A stretch of 64,000 bases of DNA from Sindora glabra (Eukaryota; Streptophyta; Magnoliopsida; Fabales; Fabaceae). This document shows, one piece after another, positions 48,860 through 62,547 of the stretch; within the stretch, counting starts at the first letter, position 1, and each line of letters begins with the position of its first letter. A program made the position numbers and the translations under genes. The stretch is taken from positions 89,180,895-89,244,894 of the forward strand of contig CM035226.1 of assembly GCA_020226215.1 (NCBI GenBank), given 5' to 3'. Under the pieces are notes generated by a model. It searched no databases. It saw nothing but the letters and a program-made list of their open reading frames with translations, and was not told where the DNA came from.

Positions 48860-51524
48860 ATGCAGAAGCAAGAGGCTAAGGAAGAACCAAGAAATGAAGA
48901 CGAGAAAACCAGAGAGAAAGAGAAAGAAAATGAAGAGAAAGAGCAGCCTCCATTGATGGCTCTGAACCATGTTTCAAGGTTATGTAGAGATGTGGAAAAA
49001 TCGAAGGAGTTCTACAGAAAGGTGCTGGGTTTTGTTGTGATTGAGAGGCCTCAAGTTTTGGACTTCGAAGGAGCTTGGTTGTTCAATTATGGAGTTGGCA
49101 TTCACTTGGTGCAGTCCCAGGATGAAGACAGGCTGCCTTCTGATGCTGAGCAGTTGGATCCTCAGGACAACCATATATCTTTCCAGGTATTTATGTGCAA
49201 GGAATTGAGTTTTTCGTTGGTCTAATTAATTGAGTTCAAAAATGTTGTTTCTCGTTTTGGTCACCTGTTATTAGGCCTAATGTAAAAATGGAGTGTATTT
49301 GATAACAATAGAATATTTAGCTATGAAACTAAATACTTGAGTTTAAATTAAGCATTCAATTTTAAGTGTTAAATTTATTGACTAATAAATTTATAAAATA
49401 TGTTTCGATATATTTTTGTGTTTTTGAAAAACTACTCAAAAATTATTTTCTTATTATTAAAAATTGTTTTCGAATTAGAGAAAAACAAAGAATAAAGTGC
49501 AATTAGTATTATAAATAAAAAATATTTTATTTAATTATATAACTAACATATAAAACCAGAAAATTTTTTAAAAAATAAAAGTTATTATTGTTTTTAAAAA
49601 TAAATGACATACAATTATTTTTAAAAGCAACAAACGAACAGACTAACACTTTCTTATTTTAAACGCCAAATTTAATTTGTTAATAAAAATGATATGTATA
49701 TATATAGATTCGAAATTGAATTTCAAATTCAAAGTAAGGGCCATTCAAAGATAACGAGACAAATTTTTAAAATTCAATTTAATAAAAGTTGTCAATGGAT
49801 TAAATTTATATAAAATTTAATCCGAATTTTAGTTTTGGATTTTATTTTTATTTTTAGTGCATATATTTATATTTAAAAGCTTTTATTATAAAATATTAAA
49901 TTTGATATTAGATATTTCAAAATTTTCTTTATTAATTTATTCTTATTTTAAGTATTGAATTTAATTTATTAATATTTTAAAATTTTATCATAAAATATTA
50001 AAATTTTGTACAATTTCAAAGTCATCCTTATTAATTTAAAAATTTTATGCACTAAATTCTGAAATAATATGGTACAAATTATATTATAAAAAATAAAGAT
50101 TTTTATTTATTTTCCAATAAAACCTTATTGAAGGAGAAGCAGTTGCCTAACGTGTTTAGCCAGGCAGTGACAGCCGAAGGCTTCAATAAAATTTCATTTA
50201 ATTTTTTATTCAATTTGAAAAAATCATACTAATAAAATTTAATTTTAAATCAATTTAATTGAAAAAATAGAAGTAGGTTTTTCAAATCCATCTTAAATCA
50301 AATTAATCAGTTCAAACTTTGAATTTGTCATGAATTGCTTCAACTAAATTGGTTGTTTCGCTCGGTTCAATTAATTGAACCATAATTAATTATTTTTTTA
50401 ATTTGCCAGTTGAACCAAGATCAGTTTTTTTTTTTTTTTTTTTTCAATTTGCTATCTGTCCGGTCTAGATTTTAAACTTGTGTTGGATTATCCTTGGCTT
50501 GCATTGAGAAGTGTAATGGCCTGAACTTCCGATTTTTTGCACAATCCAATCTAACTGCTTTCAAAGTTAGTTTTAGTGCTCACTAATATGGTTTGCAAAT
50601 TAGTATTCATCACTTAAAGAATTTAGTATTAATTTAATTAGTCATCAAATTATCAATTTACATCCAATAAAAATTTGTGTAATTTATATCTAATAAAATT
50701 TTGTGTTAGTTTCCGGTTTTAAGGATTAACAAAATTAGTGAAATGACAACTAATTTACTGATGTGAAAATGATACATCGTTAACCTAATTATTTATTTAT
50801 CATTTTTACAACAAACTAGCATGATAGCTGACACAGATCATATATGTTCTCTCTTTTGAATGGAATTAAAAAAAAAAAAAAAAACTTAACAGGATTAATC
50901 AAATAGAATAAATCTACATCCACCCTCCTAGACTCATTCTTTGCATCATATATTTGTGGAATTCAAAATTTTGGACTCCTCAAACATGTAGAGCAAATTA
51001 AAAAAAGTTAGAATAGCATTACTCAATTAAATAATACAAAATTCATATTAACTACTCTAGAATTGATTGGATATAAGTAAATAACTGAATGATTAAATTA
51101 ATATTAAAATTATTTTAAGGAGTAAATTGATATAAATTAAATTAATAATGGATAAGTGCTTAGTATCTTTTACCTTAATTAAGTAAATTATTGATATTAA
51201 TTAGTTCTCTGGACTTGATTGGATATAATAATAATTGATACAATATTGTTGAACTACAACTGGTAGTGTGAAGATATTGAAGCAATGGAGGAAAAGTTGA
51301 AGGAAATGGGAGTGAAGTACATGAAAAGGACATTAAAAACAGAAGATGGAAGCTCAATGGATCAACTTTTCTTCAAAGACCCAGATGGATTTATGGTTGA
51401 AATTTGCAACTGTGAGAATATCAAGCTTGTTCCTGCTAGCTCTCTAGGCAAGATCAAGCTTCCTTTTGATCGCCACGTTCCTCCTTTGGACACAAATCAA
51501 GATGGACACAATGCTAAAAAATGA
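48860..51524 (+). CDS. Glyoxalase-I-like (VOC superfamily) protein
   Basis: Two exons, 48,860-49,186 and 51,267-51,524, joined in phase 0 across a GT-AG intron, give 194 residues. The vicinal-oxygen-chelate fold is covered by LNHVSRLCRDVEKSKEFYRKVLGF (split: LNHVSRLC, FYRKVLGF), GAWLFNYGVGIHLVQ, DNHISFQ, then CEDIEAMEEKLKEMG, DQLFFKDPDGFMVEICNC. Candidate metal ligands are His37, His82, His105 and Glu154. This matches the plant GLYI4/GLYI7-type group of small cytosolic glyoxalase-I-like proteins; such members may not all detoxify methylglyoxal, so substrate is left open. The first ~32 residues are an unusual run of Glu, Lys and Arg. A Met33 start would give a more typical length, but the first ATG has the better position after the TATA box. 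A poly(A) signal AATAAA occurs at 51,775. No disabling changes were seen. Confidence 0.93.
49187..51266 (+). other. Intron of the glyoxalase-like gene
   Basis: 2,080 bp from GTATTT to GGTAG, long for a gene of this size and much more AT-rich than the exons. It holds a 20-base T run (50,425-50,444). A segment near 49,290-49,650 starting GTGTATTTGATAAC may be a small hAT-like element, but its right end is not clean. Confidence 0.85.
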
Positions 51525-52189
51525 CCCTTTTGAACTTAAATTTTCATCAGGGCTTTTGGAGGAGTCGGATATATGTCCTTTTACTCATAAGTACAGAAAA
51601 TCAATTATTCATATCAATAATTAGGAAGAGTAGAATGTCATTTGAACATGAATGTTAAGTATATTTAGCATTGTTATTAGTTTTATAGAATTACGTTTGT
51701 ACCGTAGGTTGAGTTAGAAGTATTTTCTTTTAAGTTCCATTTTGCGTGCTGGACGGATCTTGTGAGGAAAGAAGAATAAAGGTGACTTGTGGGACATTTT
51801 ACTATTGGCATCAAGGAGATAGATTTAGATAAAGTTATTAACTTGTAAATTAATATTAATTTGAAGTTAAGCACAACATTAGTCCAATATGTAATTATCT
51901 GATATGTATTGGTACTTTAGTAGTAAAATGATATCTTTTAGGAGCTTTATTTAGGAGCTTTACTTCCCGTTATGCTTAGAATGCTTAGAATAATTTGAAA
52001 CTTAACTGAATTGTCATTCGTGCTATTATATAAAAAATATTATCTAATAATAAATTTACATCAATGATAATAATGTAAATGATGCCTATACTATGTTCTA
52101 AATATCATTTTTGGTATATCCACCCCTGGAAAAATATTTGACATTGTGTAATTGGTTAAATATATTATCAGTACAAGGCAAAGGCTTTT
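51525..52189. other. 3' flank of glyoxalase-like gene
   Basis: 3' untranslated region with AATAAA at 51,775-51,780, then AT-rich intergenic DNA. The minus-strand frame near 51,683-51,874 is not supported. Confidence 0.5.
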
Positions 52190-53760
52190 TTTTTTTTTTT
52201 CTTTTTTCATCATTACTTTGTTCAATTGCCAATATCTATGCATAGACAACGAGATTCATCCTTCTTCTTGACAAACAAAATTAAGGCTCCATAAAAGAGA
52301 TGAATGGAGCCTAATGAAACCTTTATCTAATAATTTTTGTGATTGCACCTTTAATTCTTTCAATTTAGTTAGTGTTATCCTGTAAGGAGCCTTCTATAAA
52401 TAACTATTGAAAATCCTCTAATAACATGGGTGGCCTTAATAGTTTTGCTTACAAAAGTTATCACCATTAAATGTGATTCTAAAACATCATAAGAAATTTT
52501 CAACTAGGAGGAAAAATTTTTGGAAATAAAAAATGGATGGCACCTCGATCAAATAATACTTTAATAAGAACATTATTTATATTGAGATTATTTGTAACTA
52601 TCACATTGGATGCTTGCCTTTCTTGACATGTCAAGTGGTAAATGCAAGTTTAGTTGTCTTTAGAGTTTTTCCCATAGTTGTTTTCTCTATTTTCTTTATC
52701 GATGGCCACTTGATTTCCACTAAGGGTACTAGTATTAATCATAGGTTTGCTTCATTATGATGTGGAGTAGTTAGTACCATGGCTTGATAAAATTTGAAGA
52801 CACCCCCTCATCTTATGGCTTACTTGGCCATATAAAAACATACTAAATCATCCTTTGTGCATGGACCCTAATATTGTTTAGTACACTGATTGCAAAAAAA
52901 AAAAAAAAAGGCTCCCAATGAAATTGGCTTCATTTTTGGAAATTGTTTCTAACTAAGTTTGTTGGCACGTTCAAATGTTTTTGTTGGCTTTCCATATTTC
53001 TCCTAATGAATGGTGCATTAGCAAAATTTCTTGAAGTCATTGGCCCTGTAACCAATTTGTTTCCCTTACTCATTGGAAGGTTTTGAGGGAGCATTCTCCT
53101 TGATGATTGTGTAACACTAGGCCCTTTCAATCTTTTTCTTTTTTTCCTAATTTGAGTTCTATGCTCATCCTTTTCCTTGGACTGATATTCATGATAGAGA
53201 GCTTGGTTTGAAACTTGTTGATAAGTAGTATAATCATCAACATTGACAAAGTCAAAATAATAATGTTGGAGCCTATTAACAAATCTCTGCACTTTTGCTC
53301 ATTTGATAAGGACTAGATGCCTTGTATACCAAGAAAATTTGGTGAATTAGTCATCATGATCATTTATAGTGAGAATTCTTTGCTTCAGAGTTTCAAATTC
53401 TATAGCTCTTGCTTACTTCACGTTCAAGGGTAAAAAGCAACTAGTAAAGATTTCCTGGAAAGCCACCCAAGTAAAAAGTGTCATTGTTAGGTCTTCATGT
53501 TCAATGTTATCCATATACCATTCACAAGCCATATCATCTAATTAGTACACCACTAGTCTAATCAACAAGGGATTAGGGCACTTCGACAATCTTTTATCTC
53601 ACTCAATTTCAGCTAAAAATTGGTATGGATCCATAGAGGTGTCAATCCTCGTATATCAAAGGGCTTTATCTTAATGAATTCATGAACATATGTAACTAGT
53701 GTGGATCTTAATTCTTGATTTCTATCAGCCTTGTCAGTGGTACCATATTTTCTTTTAAAC
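52190..53760 (-). pseudogene. Ty3/gypsy gag-protease-RT fragment
   Basis: On the minus strand the order is: gag (DPYQFLAEIERDKRLS near 53,625; then MACEWYMDN; FVNRLQHYYFDFVNVDDY at about 53,285); a basic linker; a protease-region relic (NNVLIKVLFDRG, where LIDSGA-type is expected, near 52,560); and the very start of reverse transcriptase (TKLKELKVQSQKLLDKGF near 52,350, ending at a diverged RLCIDYRQLN equivalent near 52,230). The body of protease-to-RT is shortened and the rest of pol is missing, so the copy is truncated at its 3' end. A 120-codon open piece (52,930-53,292) survives by chance. The family call is based on the gag and RT wording. Confidence 0.75.
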
Positions 53761-54699
53761 AACTCATTGAGTATATAACCCCTTTATATATAATAAGAAA
53801 TGGCTATAATAATTACAACATTAAAATAAGTATTCCTTCCCACTTTTTAAATTGATCTTATTCTACTTGTGCTTTATCTTCTTTCACTACAAAGATATGG
53901 CCCTTGTACCTTTTCTTTATTCTAATAATTGTTGCTTAAGCCATATCATTTGTCTTTCACTAGACTAGACATTGAGTGGTGATAATCAATGATAGAGATA
54001 TGGCTAAGGATCACAAAGACCTTGGATTGATTCAAGTTATATGGAGCTAACATAAGGAAAAGAACTTGAAAAAGACCATACATTAGCCTATTTTAGCATT
54101 TTATGATGTTTTAGACTCTAATTTAGCATTTATGCCTTAATTTGCATTTATTTTGTATTAGGTCATTTTAAAGCAATTTTGGATTTAATTTAAATTGAAT
54201 ATGTTATGAACTATTTTTACTTTAAAACATTTACTATTTTACTTCGAGACATTTATTATGTTACTTAGAGTCATTTAGGAGTCTTTTTAATTACGTTATA
54301 GGTTAAAGTTTTATTTTGGGCCCATTTTAATTAGGTTTTCATTTGAGTTATATGAACAGATTTATTCCTTATTTGAAGAAAAGTTTTAATCATTGGTGAA
54401 ATAGAATTCACTGTGGCCTTCTTTGTGAAAGTGTGATTCTTTCTTGATTTTTTGAATGAATTTATAACTTATTAAAAGGATTTAACTTTTGTTGCATTTA
54501 TTATCACTTATTAGAGGATTTTTATTCTTTATGGTGTGATTCATCATTTATCACTCTCTTTCTACTTTTTTTGAAATGTGGCATGAATATCATTCTATTT
54601 TTGTTTGATTTGGTAAATTTTAAGATGATCCATCAATTAGTTCACATTAATTACTTCTTTTAAAGATCTTGTAAAACATAATACATAAGGAAATAAGTC
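53761..54699. other. Leader or unclassified repeat left of gypsy LTR
   Basis: Between gag and the LTR-like block. The part near 54,100-54,550 (TTTAGCATTTATGCC, GGTCATTTTAAAGC, GGGCCCATTTTAATTAGG) resembles the wording of plant gypsy LTRs in plus orientation and could be a second, unrelated LTR fragment. No coding. Confidence 0.35.
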
Positions 54700-56359
54700 T
54701 AAAATTTAGTGAATGAATAAACTAACATGTTAGCATTTAAGATACAACTTATTAACCTAGTCATACTTCTATTTATCTTACCATACAAGTATTTAAGTGA
54801 TCGCCTCAACAAATACTAGCTTAACCACCCTTTATGGTTACAATTGCCTAGCCTTCTCATCCTTTAAAAATTTCCTACTAAAGTAATAAATTAGGTACAA
54901 TCACATTGTAACACTAACATGAATTAGCAATAAGTTTATCATAATATAATATCATCAATGTAATTAACATTATCAATAAGAAAGCAATAAATCTCATTAT
55001 GACTTCTATCTAATCTTATACCCTCTATAAGCTTTATCCTTATCATTTGAAGGTCAACCTTGTACCTTTACAAGTTATTTCCCCTAAACTTGATTTCTGG
55101 ACTATCAACATGTCCTTTCACATAATTCCACAATCTTATTGACTTCAATTGAGAGCAACCCCTATGCCTCATTTGTATGGTCACATTATTGTCATAGTGC
55201 AATTATAACCATCTAATCATAAACATATTCATAATCCCTAATAGCACCTCCATGACTTCAATGCATGGCCACAGGATTCACAATCATTATTATTCCATTA
55301 TGAATAACAAAATGAAATGAAATGAATAAAAAACATCACAATAATTTCATCTTTCCTTACTAACAATTTGTCTTATAATACTTAGTGTTTCAATTAGTTG
55401 AAATTACTTTTTAAGTTAATTAGGTTAATCTTTACCTAGAGTAACTTGCTATCTAACTACATGAAATAAGGGAGCAATAGTAAGCCATTCTTAATAGTTA
55501 GTTGTTTGCTATTGAATGGGGACTTTGACAAATACCTAATACAATCGGCAACTTTCATGCAAAATGGATAGCTGTTCTACTAAGTTTCTACAAAATTCTC
55601 AATATGAAACTATTATTCATAGGGGATCCTTACCCCTTTCAAACCTAACCATTTCCCATTTTACATTTACTGAATCCTTAATACTTTCTATAGAAACCTA
55701 GTTTCAGTTATTTTCATTATTAATTCACACCCATTTCATCATTAACTCAAGATTCCTTGAAATAGCAAAATTTGATAATTATTTTATAAATGTTCAAATT
55801 CTTAGGAAATTTAAATTTAAGCTAGAACATCTATTCACCTTACTTGAAGGAAGGTTAGAAAGGTTGAATCCATTATTTTTCCTTCCTAATCATCTAAGAT
55901 TTCAAGAGTCCTAGGTTAGGGCTCCATTTTATTTTCCTAAGTTTTATCTAATGTTAAAGGGATGGAAAGGATGTAAGATTGACAATGGTCTTTGATTACA
56001 TAATGATTTTAGTTTAATCTTTAGCTTTTTTTCCATGGCTTATAGGGACCTTTAAGAAGTTAAGAAAAAGAGTGAAAAATAAAGAAGGAAAAGGTTTCAG
56101 GGAGAAACAAAATAGAAATGAAGGCTTTAGGTTATTATAAGCCTTATATAGGCTCACGAGCATTTTCACCCTTACTCTATATTTCTTCCTACACTTACTT
56201 TCACCTTTACACTAATTTAAAATTAGTGTCCCCTTTGTAAAATTTTATCATTATTCATTAACCATATTCCCTACATTTTTTATGTTTCTTTTTCCATTTT
56301 TTAAGGAATAATTAGAATAAAATGATTAGATGTTTAAAAAAATTTCTAAAGGTATAACA
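54700..56359 (-). mobile_element. Gypsy LTR-like block (putative 5' LTR)
   Basis: On the minus strand the block begins TGTTATACC at 56,359, a typical gypsy LTR start, and lies upstream of the gag fragment in the same orientation. Its text is non-coding and T- and C-rich in plus orientation with short repeated phrases. The left boundary is estimated. It shares layout and some words (AATGCTCxTxAGC on the minus strand) with the block ending at 59,381. Confidence 0.4.
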
Positions 56360-57399
56360 AACCAGCTTCTAAGTCTTCCTTTAGGTAGAATCCATTTCCT
56401 TTCCCTTTCTTGCTCTTGTTCTCTTTGCTCATTGCGATTATTTTGATTGCATTATTTATGATCTTCATAGAGATTAAGTTGTTAGGCAAGCTGAGCTATA
56501 ACCTATTGTAAAAGGGTGGTACTTTGCATGAAGTTAGTAAAAGGGGAGTAACCTTATCATTTTTACTCTTAATTTGGTTATTGTAATAATTTTAAGAACT
56601 AACAAAAGACTTTAAGTTTAGGGCCCTTATGTTGTTAGTTGTTAGATGATGCCATTTATAAGTTACAAAGCTATAAATGCATCCATAAGTATGTAAGTTT
56701 ACTAGGTTTTGTCCATCACTTCTAATCATGGATAATATGAGGTTAATCAAAATGATACTGGTAATATGTGATTCAAGGTGCACACATACTATTGATGTCA
56801 TTTCAGTCAATACTTTTTGGTAACAAGTGGAATTAAGCAACTTAACTCGTATAGGGTTACTACCTTATGTGATAATCCTAAATTATAGTCTAAAATTAAT
56901 TTTGTCATGACTTAACTTGACCATGAGTGATATAGGATTATTCTTCCAATAATCTTATCAACCTATTTCTTTATATTGGTAAACATAAATCTTATTTCAT
57001 ACTCATTCATTAATAATCATCCATTATGCATTTATTTTCAATAATTCATTACACAATAAATATTTTTTTTTTTAAAAAAAATAGGTTAACTTATGGACTT
57101 TAACATTTGAGCACAAATTACCTTAATTATGCAATTCATAAACAAATATCTTTATTTTAATCACAAAAGTAAATTAGCCCTCTTTGTTGTTCAATTCCAC
57201 TATTCCAAATTTACAAGTATACCAATGCCATATTTGTTGTCAATCCATCAAAAGCATTAATGAATGAGTAATGCTTTTGATGCTTATTGAAATGAGGAAG
57301 AAGGAAGGCTTTATTATGTATTTGAAATGTTAAATTCATAAATAGTGAGTATGGAACTTAGTAAGAAGTATTCTACCTAACAATCTAAATAACAAAATT
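56360..57399 (-). mobile_element. Gypsy-like internal scrap (uncertain)
   Basis: Lies between two LTR-like blocks of the same orientation. Near 56,400 the minus strand reads MSKENKSKKGKGN, a basic run that could be gag-derived. No RT or integrase is visible. It may be the remainder of an element that lost its centre. There is a TCATTAATAATCATCC-type AT-rich filler toward 57,000. Confidence 0.25.
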
Positions 57400-59381
57400 T
57401 ATGAAGATGTAATAAAAAAGTAAGGATATAGTCATGCATATCCTCAAGCTTCCATGTTACACCAAACCTTGAGCATAAAGTACTTAGTTATTTTCCGTCA
57501 CTATAATCATTTTTAGGTTTAATTACCTTTTTTGGGTTCTACTTGTCACATATGAGCGCAAGAGAATTCTAAATTATCAAATAACAATTTCAATAACACA
57601 TAAAACAAATAACTTTCTATTTTATAATAGTCTTAACACCTCGATTTCACAATTATAAGAACATAATCACATTGTCTCACAAGCTCATCCAAGCTATATT
57701 CATAACTTTAGCTATGAAGGTAAATAAGACATAAAAACAAATAAATTTTCTTATACCTCCCAGGTTAATCTTATCCCCTCACAAACTCCAATATTATCTC
57801 TTCAGGGTTAGCTTTATCCTTTCATAAACATTTATCAGGAATTAAGTGTTTGACTTTATATCATCTCCCTTATCATAATATCTTATTGCCTATAATAGCA
57901 TGATTCATAGTACCATATTGTTCATTTCATTGTATCTATGCAATTTAATCTACTTATAATATTCATAAGCATAGCTCATCTCAATTGAATTCATCATAAA
58001 ATTATAACTAGCAACATTACTTTGCCTCTTTATATGGTCACATAACTTGTTAGAACTGAAAAATGCATAAACACATTCAAACTTATTACATATTATGTGT
58101 CATATCATGTTTAAGTTCCCATTCAATCTATAGGCACATTGTATTTGTATTATTAATGCACATTATGATATAATACTCACATACATGCTTGACAATAGTT
58201 AAAATCCGTAATAATATGTTCATACATGAATTTCATGGTAAAGTATGCATTAAGGATCAATTGTAGTTAGTTAAATTGATAAAACATGAAACAAGCTAGG
58301 AAAAATCAATTGTAGAATTAATTTGATGTGTAAAATGTGATTTTGGAAGAAAAGAATTGATTAATGGTGAAAATTTCACTTTTGGAAAAAGGGAATTGAT
58401 TCAAATATGAATAGAATTTCTAGAAAAAGAGAATCAATTCTTGAATTGATTCATGTAAGAAGTTTCATTTTTGCATAAGGAGAATTAATCGTAGAATTAA
58501 TTCATTTTTGAATTTTTTTAGCAAAAATTTACTATTCATTTGTAATTGAATGCACTTATACCTCATTTATTATATACCAAATCATTGCCTAATCATTAAT
58601 ACCTATAACTAACATTTTATATAAGCAAATTTCATCATCAAACTTAATTAAATTGCTATAAGTAAGCATATTTTAATAAAATCAAGTAACACTTAAAATA
58701 TGAGCAATCATCCATTTTCTAATGAAGTAAATGGATTTAGGCTAGGATATTTACTCACCTAGCATGGAGGAGAATGCTAGGAGATTAAATTTGATATTCC
58801 TTAATCCTAATAATATAAAAAATCAAGAGTTTTTGGTTAGCATTTCAAATCCTCATTTTAAATTAAACAACCATTATTCCTTATCAAATTTGAAAGAGAG
58901 AAAGTGAAATTTCAATAATAATAATGTTCTTATCTTGATTGAATGAAAGAACTGAAGAGAATTACACTTGATCTTACCCAATTTGATGAGGAAATGAAGG
59001 AGATGTTGAGAGAATTTGGAAATGGGAGTTAGTTTGTCTAAGAAAATGAATGGAAATGATGAAGCTAACCATTAAAATGAGGATAGTGCTTAGGAGCATT
59101 TTTGAAAAATTTGTATAAATCTTTTCTATGCTTACATACTTATAATGATCTAGAACCTTAAACCTTACTATTTCATTTATTTTTCCTCATCTAATTTTCA
59201 TAAATTCTCATTGCACAACTTACTAAAACATTAAATATTAATGTTTTTAATAACTCATTTATAACATTTAGATAGGTCACTCCTGTTTCAAATGCATTAT
59301 CCAAACAAACCAATCATATTTAATTTATACAAAATTAATTGGTTATATGAATGAAAAATTTTAAATTCTTAAGGTGTAACA
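57400..59381 (-). mobile_element. Second gypsy LTR-like block
   Basis: On the minus strand it starts TGTTACACC at 59,381, the usual start of plant chromovirus LTRs. Near 58,315-58,510 it contains a degenerate tandem of GAATTGATT/AATCAATT words about 50 bp apart, a feature I associate with some gypsy LTRs. The left end is not fixed. It could be a solo LTR or a partner of the block to its left, but the two are too diverged to be a recent pair. Confidence 0.4.
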
Positions 59382-61242
59382 ATTATTTTATAATCAAGAA
59401 GAAAATTGTAAAGGCTTCCTTAAATGTACATTTCAAACTTAAAGAGATAATAGATTAGCAAAATTCAAACTTTATTGGCTTGATAGAAGATGTAATTTTT
59501 GAAATATTAGATATTCAAAGCTAAACTACTATAAATCTAGCATTTGATCTTCTCTGACTCTATTTCTTTAATTTTAGCATTATACTTTAAGTTTTCATTT
59601 ATATTATTGTGATTAATTGTAATAGTGTGGTTGAATATTGAATTTATGCACTTTAAATTGTTTATGATTTAAGGCAAAAATATTCCTCTAGTGTTTCTAA
59701 ACCATTTGTAATTAGAAAGTCCTTTCAAAAAAATTGAATTAATTTTAAAGGTGTTTAAAATTCTAAAACCTAATTTACTTCCTTTTTAGGTAAAATCATT
59801 GACTATAAAATTTAGGTGCAAATTATTATACTTTGCTTAGTCTCATGAACATGATAGAGTAATAAAAAAGCACACGAGATGGGATATCTTAACTTTAAAA
59901 AGATTCACCTTAACATGCTGCTAGTTTATTGATTTCGTGCACCTATGAATCATACCATAAATTGACTACTGTAACATTCCTATTGATTCATTGCATGTCT
60001 TTCTAAATATTATCCTAAGAATGATTAATTTCTTTTTAAACATCAAAGGTCAATGGAAAATATTTAACTTAAGGAAAATAGAATCCCCCCACCTATATTT
60101 AAAGCACATCACACAAATCCAAAAAGTCATCATGATGGATAATCAAACCACAATCTACCTTCATGAGAAAATATATATTTACCATGCTGAATATAACAAA
60201 CGTTCACACCTTATAACATTTTGGCTTATACACATTTTTCCATTTAATTTGGTGATTCTTTTGATTTTCTTCATTAGGGTTTATGAAAAACCTTTTTGCT
60301 TTTGTATTTGTGTCTAGTGCATTTTCTAAGAAATGAATAGGGTGAATTTTAAAAAGAGATAAATATAATTTTTTATTTAAAATTACAAATCTCAATAAAA
60401 ATAAAGTAGATCCTAGAGTAAAAATTATATTTTTTATCTCTTTAAAAATAATAAAAAACTAATAGCAAGAAATGAAGATCATCTAAATTCCTTACTTTTC
60501 CTTTCAATGTCCTTACACATACTCCCATAGGGAAGAAAGATGTCTAATCCCAGAAGTATGCTTAAACTTGATTTTTAACCTAATTAAATTTAGAGTCCAA
60601 TTTATTCCAATTCAATTTAATTTTTTCATATGACATGAAATGTCACTTGCAACCAAATATAGGTTATAAATATAACTATTAGGTTGACTGTCAACTTTAA
60701 AAAAAGATTGAAACATATGTTTTTATGATTTTTAAAAACCTTTTGTATTTTTTATTAGAACTGTAAATTTGTATAAAAACCAAAGGTTTTGAATTTTTTT
60801 AAGAAAATTTTGATAAATACAATTATAATTTTTTATGAAACTTATTACATATAAAATTTGTATCAAATTGCATTTTTTAATAAATAATTACCTTAAATAC
60901 TAAACTATAAATTTTATATCATAAAAAGTACAAAATTTTTGAATAGGTACATTATTCTAACTAGAGAAGTACTATAATCAAATTTAAAATATCTTATTAT
61001 CACTAGAGATTAAAGTAGGTCAAGTCAAGTTAAATTTTATTTAAAATAGGTTAGGCCTGCTTAAAAAAAGATTTGACTTGATTTCTAAATTTGTGATGAA
61101 TTTAAAATTTGGCTTGATTTGATTTATGCCTAACTTTTTTATAGCCTAACTTGACCTATATAAATTTATTAATAGTTAGTAAATATTCTTAAAAAATATT
61201 ATTAGGATCAAAGTTAAATTGAGTTAAATCAAAATTTTATAT
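59382..61242. other. AT-rich intergenic region
   Basis: No gene, RNA or element recognised. The 108-codon frame at 59,991-60,317 has random-looking composition and no domain. Near 61,020-61,150 there are several loosely repeated GACTTGATTT words. Confidence 0.4.
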
Positions 61243-61251
61243 TATTAAGCA

Positions 61252-61424
61252 GGTGCTTGCTATGGTGCCCCTAGGGGTTTGGTACCCGGGATGGTGTAGC
61301 AAAATACAAGCCGCTGGATGAGATTACAAAAATCTTAACATTGACTTAGTAATCTTATCCAATGGCCTGTATTTTACCACACCATTCCGGGTACCAAACC
61401 CTTAGGGACACCTTAGAATTCACC
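61252..61424. mobile_element. Palindromic MITE with perfect 9 bp duplication
   Basis: 173 bp that fold back almost completely: GGGTTTGGTACCCGG, then ATGGTGT, AAAATACA and GATTAC in the left arm are inverted in the right arm (GTAATC, TGTATTTTAC, ACACCATTCCGGGTACC, AAACCC). The loop is about 20 bp. The flanks TATTAAGCA (61,243-61,251 and 61,425-61,433) are identical 9-mers. Size, TIR and 9 bp duplication suit a Mutator-type MITE. It lies 1.1 kb upstream of SEC31. Confidence 0.92.
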
Positions 61425-61433
61425 TATTAAGCA

Positions 61434-62547
61434 TAATTCAACTAATATAGAAAGTTATTGGAGTTCTAACTCATAATAATATTTTAATTTAAATTTGTTT
61501 TAACTAAAAAAATATGAAATTCAAATTTCACTTCAGTCATAACTTGAGTGGATTCTAAAATAAATATAGATATTACAATAATAGTTTTAAATCAATAATT
61601 TAAATATTCATGATATAAATTAAAATTAATAAAAAAGTACGTGTTAAAATTTGCAATATAAATTTTAAAATGTATATAAAATATTTTTTAAATATTACAT
61701 ATAATTTAATATTTAAAAATACAAATTGAGCTGATAGGTTAAATTATAAATAATATGATTTAACTTATTTTGTAAAATGAGTTAAAAAATTTGATTCTTA
61801 TTTTATTTTACAAATATATTAATTTAGATTATACCGAAAATAAGTTAAACTTTCTTGGACCTATTGGTCGAATGACCTACTTTAAAATATCTTGTAATAA
61901 TAATATTTATTCATAATTATATCATCATTTTATCAATTTTATCAATAAACTTGTATTGGATAACATCACGCTCTAGTGAAAATCAAGGTATCTGTAAATA
62001 AGAAGAAAATAAAAAAATAGTTCGGTGCTGTCTCAGGCTAGAAAGTGACTTTTCCCGTTAATTACACGCAAAAATTTGTATGACACTTGTCACAGTCTAA
62101 GTGGCTCATCTGACAATTCAGGAAGTAGACTCCCGCGCTATTATCCACTGCGACAACAACTGGTACACTCCGTTTCACAATCGCGCTTCCACAGGGGCAC
62201 ATTAGGAACAAATTTACATTTCGATTTTCCCTCAAGCCCAATTTGTCACCCTCGAAGAACAAGACGTAGATTCACAACAATAGTCTCGTAAACAGGGTAG
62301 CATAACCCTCGCAAACCCAGTGAAAACAGATACTCCAGAACTCATACAGAAGAAACAGAGGGAAAAGAAAACAGCTGGAAGCGAGAGATAGATCGGAGAG
62401 TGGGTTCTTCACACTCTCACAGACATTTTTACGGATCCGATTGAAGAATTCGAACTCCATATTCAAAATTCTCAATCCTTGGATCCATTTTGATACTTAA
62501 ATTTGGTAGTTTTCATTAATTAGGTTTTCGCCTCCTCTGAATCGGGA
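61434..62547 (+). promoter_or_regulatory. SEC31 upstream and 5' leader region
   Basis: The first half is AT-rich. From about 62,030 to the start codon the base composition becomes balanced with no transposon trace, as expected of a promoter and untranslated leader. No single TATA box is convincing. Two short open frames, 62,062-62,262 minus and 62,076-62,291 plus, overlap each other here and have no domain. Confidence 0.45.

Noticed and set aside
59991..60317. 108-codon frame
   Set aside because: No recognisable domain, AT-driven composition, no splice or promoter context; chance length in this DNA is plausible.
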